A stretch of 5,708 nt of DNA from positions 1 to 5,708 of the forward strand of contig JALUTE010000127.1 of the NCBI GenBank assembly GCA_027058255.1. Reading direction: 5' to 3'. The notes under the pieces were generated by a model. The model was given only the letters and a program-made list of their open reading frames with translations. It did no database searches and was not told the origin of the DNA. The position numbers and the translations under genes were made by a program. Positions 5,462-5,708 of this stretch are shown piece by piece. The first letter of the stretch is position 1. Each line of letters begins with the position of its first letter. This DNA comes from Methyloligella sp. (GTDB lineage: Bacteria; Pseudomonadota; Alphaproteobacteria; Rhizobiales; JALUTE01).

Positions 5462-5708
5462 TCAGCCGCGCGCCGCCATCAGGCGCTCGGCGGCGCGGCG
5501 GGCCTCGTCGGTCACCTCGGCGCCGGCGAGCATGCGGGCGATCTCCTCGCGCCGGTCCCCCGCCGCGAGCGGGACGACGCGCGTCACCGTCTCCTCGCCG
5601 TCGGCATTGGTGCGCACCTCCTTGACGATGTGCAGATGATGGTCGGCCTCGGCCGCCACCTGGGGGGAATGGGTGATGGCGAGAACCTGCAGGCCGCGCC
5701 CGGGCCCC
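5462..5708 (-). CDS. recN: DNA repair protein RecN, C-terminal 81 residues only
   Basis: RecN is an SMC-like coiled-coil ATPase that acts in recombinational repair of double-strand breaks. Only the end of the C-terminal half of the split ATPase head is in the window. It reads RGLQVLAITHSPQVAAEADHH, where the ITHSPQVA stretch carries the conserved switch histidine after Walker B. It continues through the family's variable strand, then RREEIARMLAG and DEARRAAERLM, which match the usual RecN ending. The gene ends in TGA at 5462-5464 and runs off the window edge at its 5' side, so most of the protein (Walker A, coiled coils) lies outside. The 19-base gap to ligA on the same strand points to a shared transcript, a common arrangement in alphaproteobacteria. 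Confidence 0.93.
   Translation of the reverse strand, partial: GPGRGLQVLAITHSPQVAAEADHHLHIVKEVRTNADGEETVTRVVPLAAGDRREEIARMLAGAEVTDEARRAAERLMAARG

Noticed and set aside
3163..5625. 820-codon open frame on the plus strand, antisense to ligA
   Set aside because: Its product resembles no family and mirrors ligA codon use. In G+C-rich genes the antisense frame stays open because TTA, CTA and TCA codons are rare. LigA itself is unmistakable on the other strand.

Overview
The window is a G+C-rich stretch (about two thirds G+C by eye) that reads as a chromosomal segment of an alphaproteobacterium. The recN-ligA pair, the alphaproteobacterial style of the LigA, RecN and PrmA sequences, and the G/C-biased third codon positions all suggest this; genus cannot be told from the sequence. 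All five supported genes lie on the minus strand, so transcription runs from high to low coordinates. No tRNA, rRNA, CRISPR array, insertion sequence or phage gene was seen, and no gene-free stretch exceeds 245 bases.

In transcription order: (1) 5708-5462, the last 81 residues of RecN, the SMC-like double-strand-break repair ATPase. (2) 5442-3208, a complete NAD+-dependent DNA ligase LigA with all catalytic motifs, a four-cysteine zinc finger, HhH region and BRCT domain, plus a disordered basic N-terminal extension; it starts 19 bases after recN and is probably co-transcribed. (3) 3207-2963, a 245-base gap holding a perfect 12-bp inverted repeat that could fold the 5' leader of the next gene. 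(4) 2962-2381, an unrecognised 193-residue acidic protein built almost wholly from three diverged 61-residue units. (5) 2380-2266, a 115-base gap with a GC palindrome after the stop codon and a tandem heptamer. (6) 2265-733, a 510-residue DUF3754 protein, the family of mitochondrial TMEM143, with two central hydrophobic segments. (7) 736-1, prmA (ribosomal protein L11 methyltransferase), overlapping the DUF3754 stop codon by 4 bases and cut by the window edge about 50 residues before its expected end.

recN and ligA form a DNA-repair pair. The three downstream genes look like a separate unit: the triplicated protein has its own long leader and very strong ribosome binding site, and DUF3754 and prmA are translationally coupled. 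The least explained parts are the triplicated protein, its structured leader, and the role of the DUF3754 membrane protein. These are the best candidates for something undescribed, but nothing in the window proves a new system.
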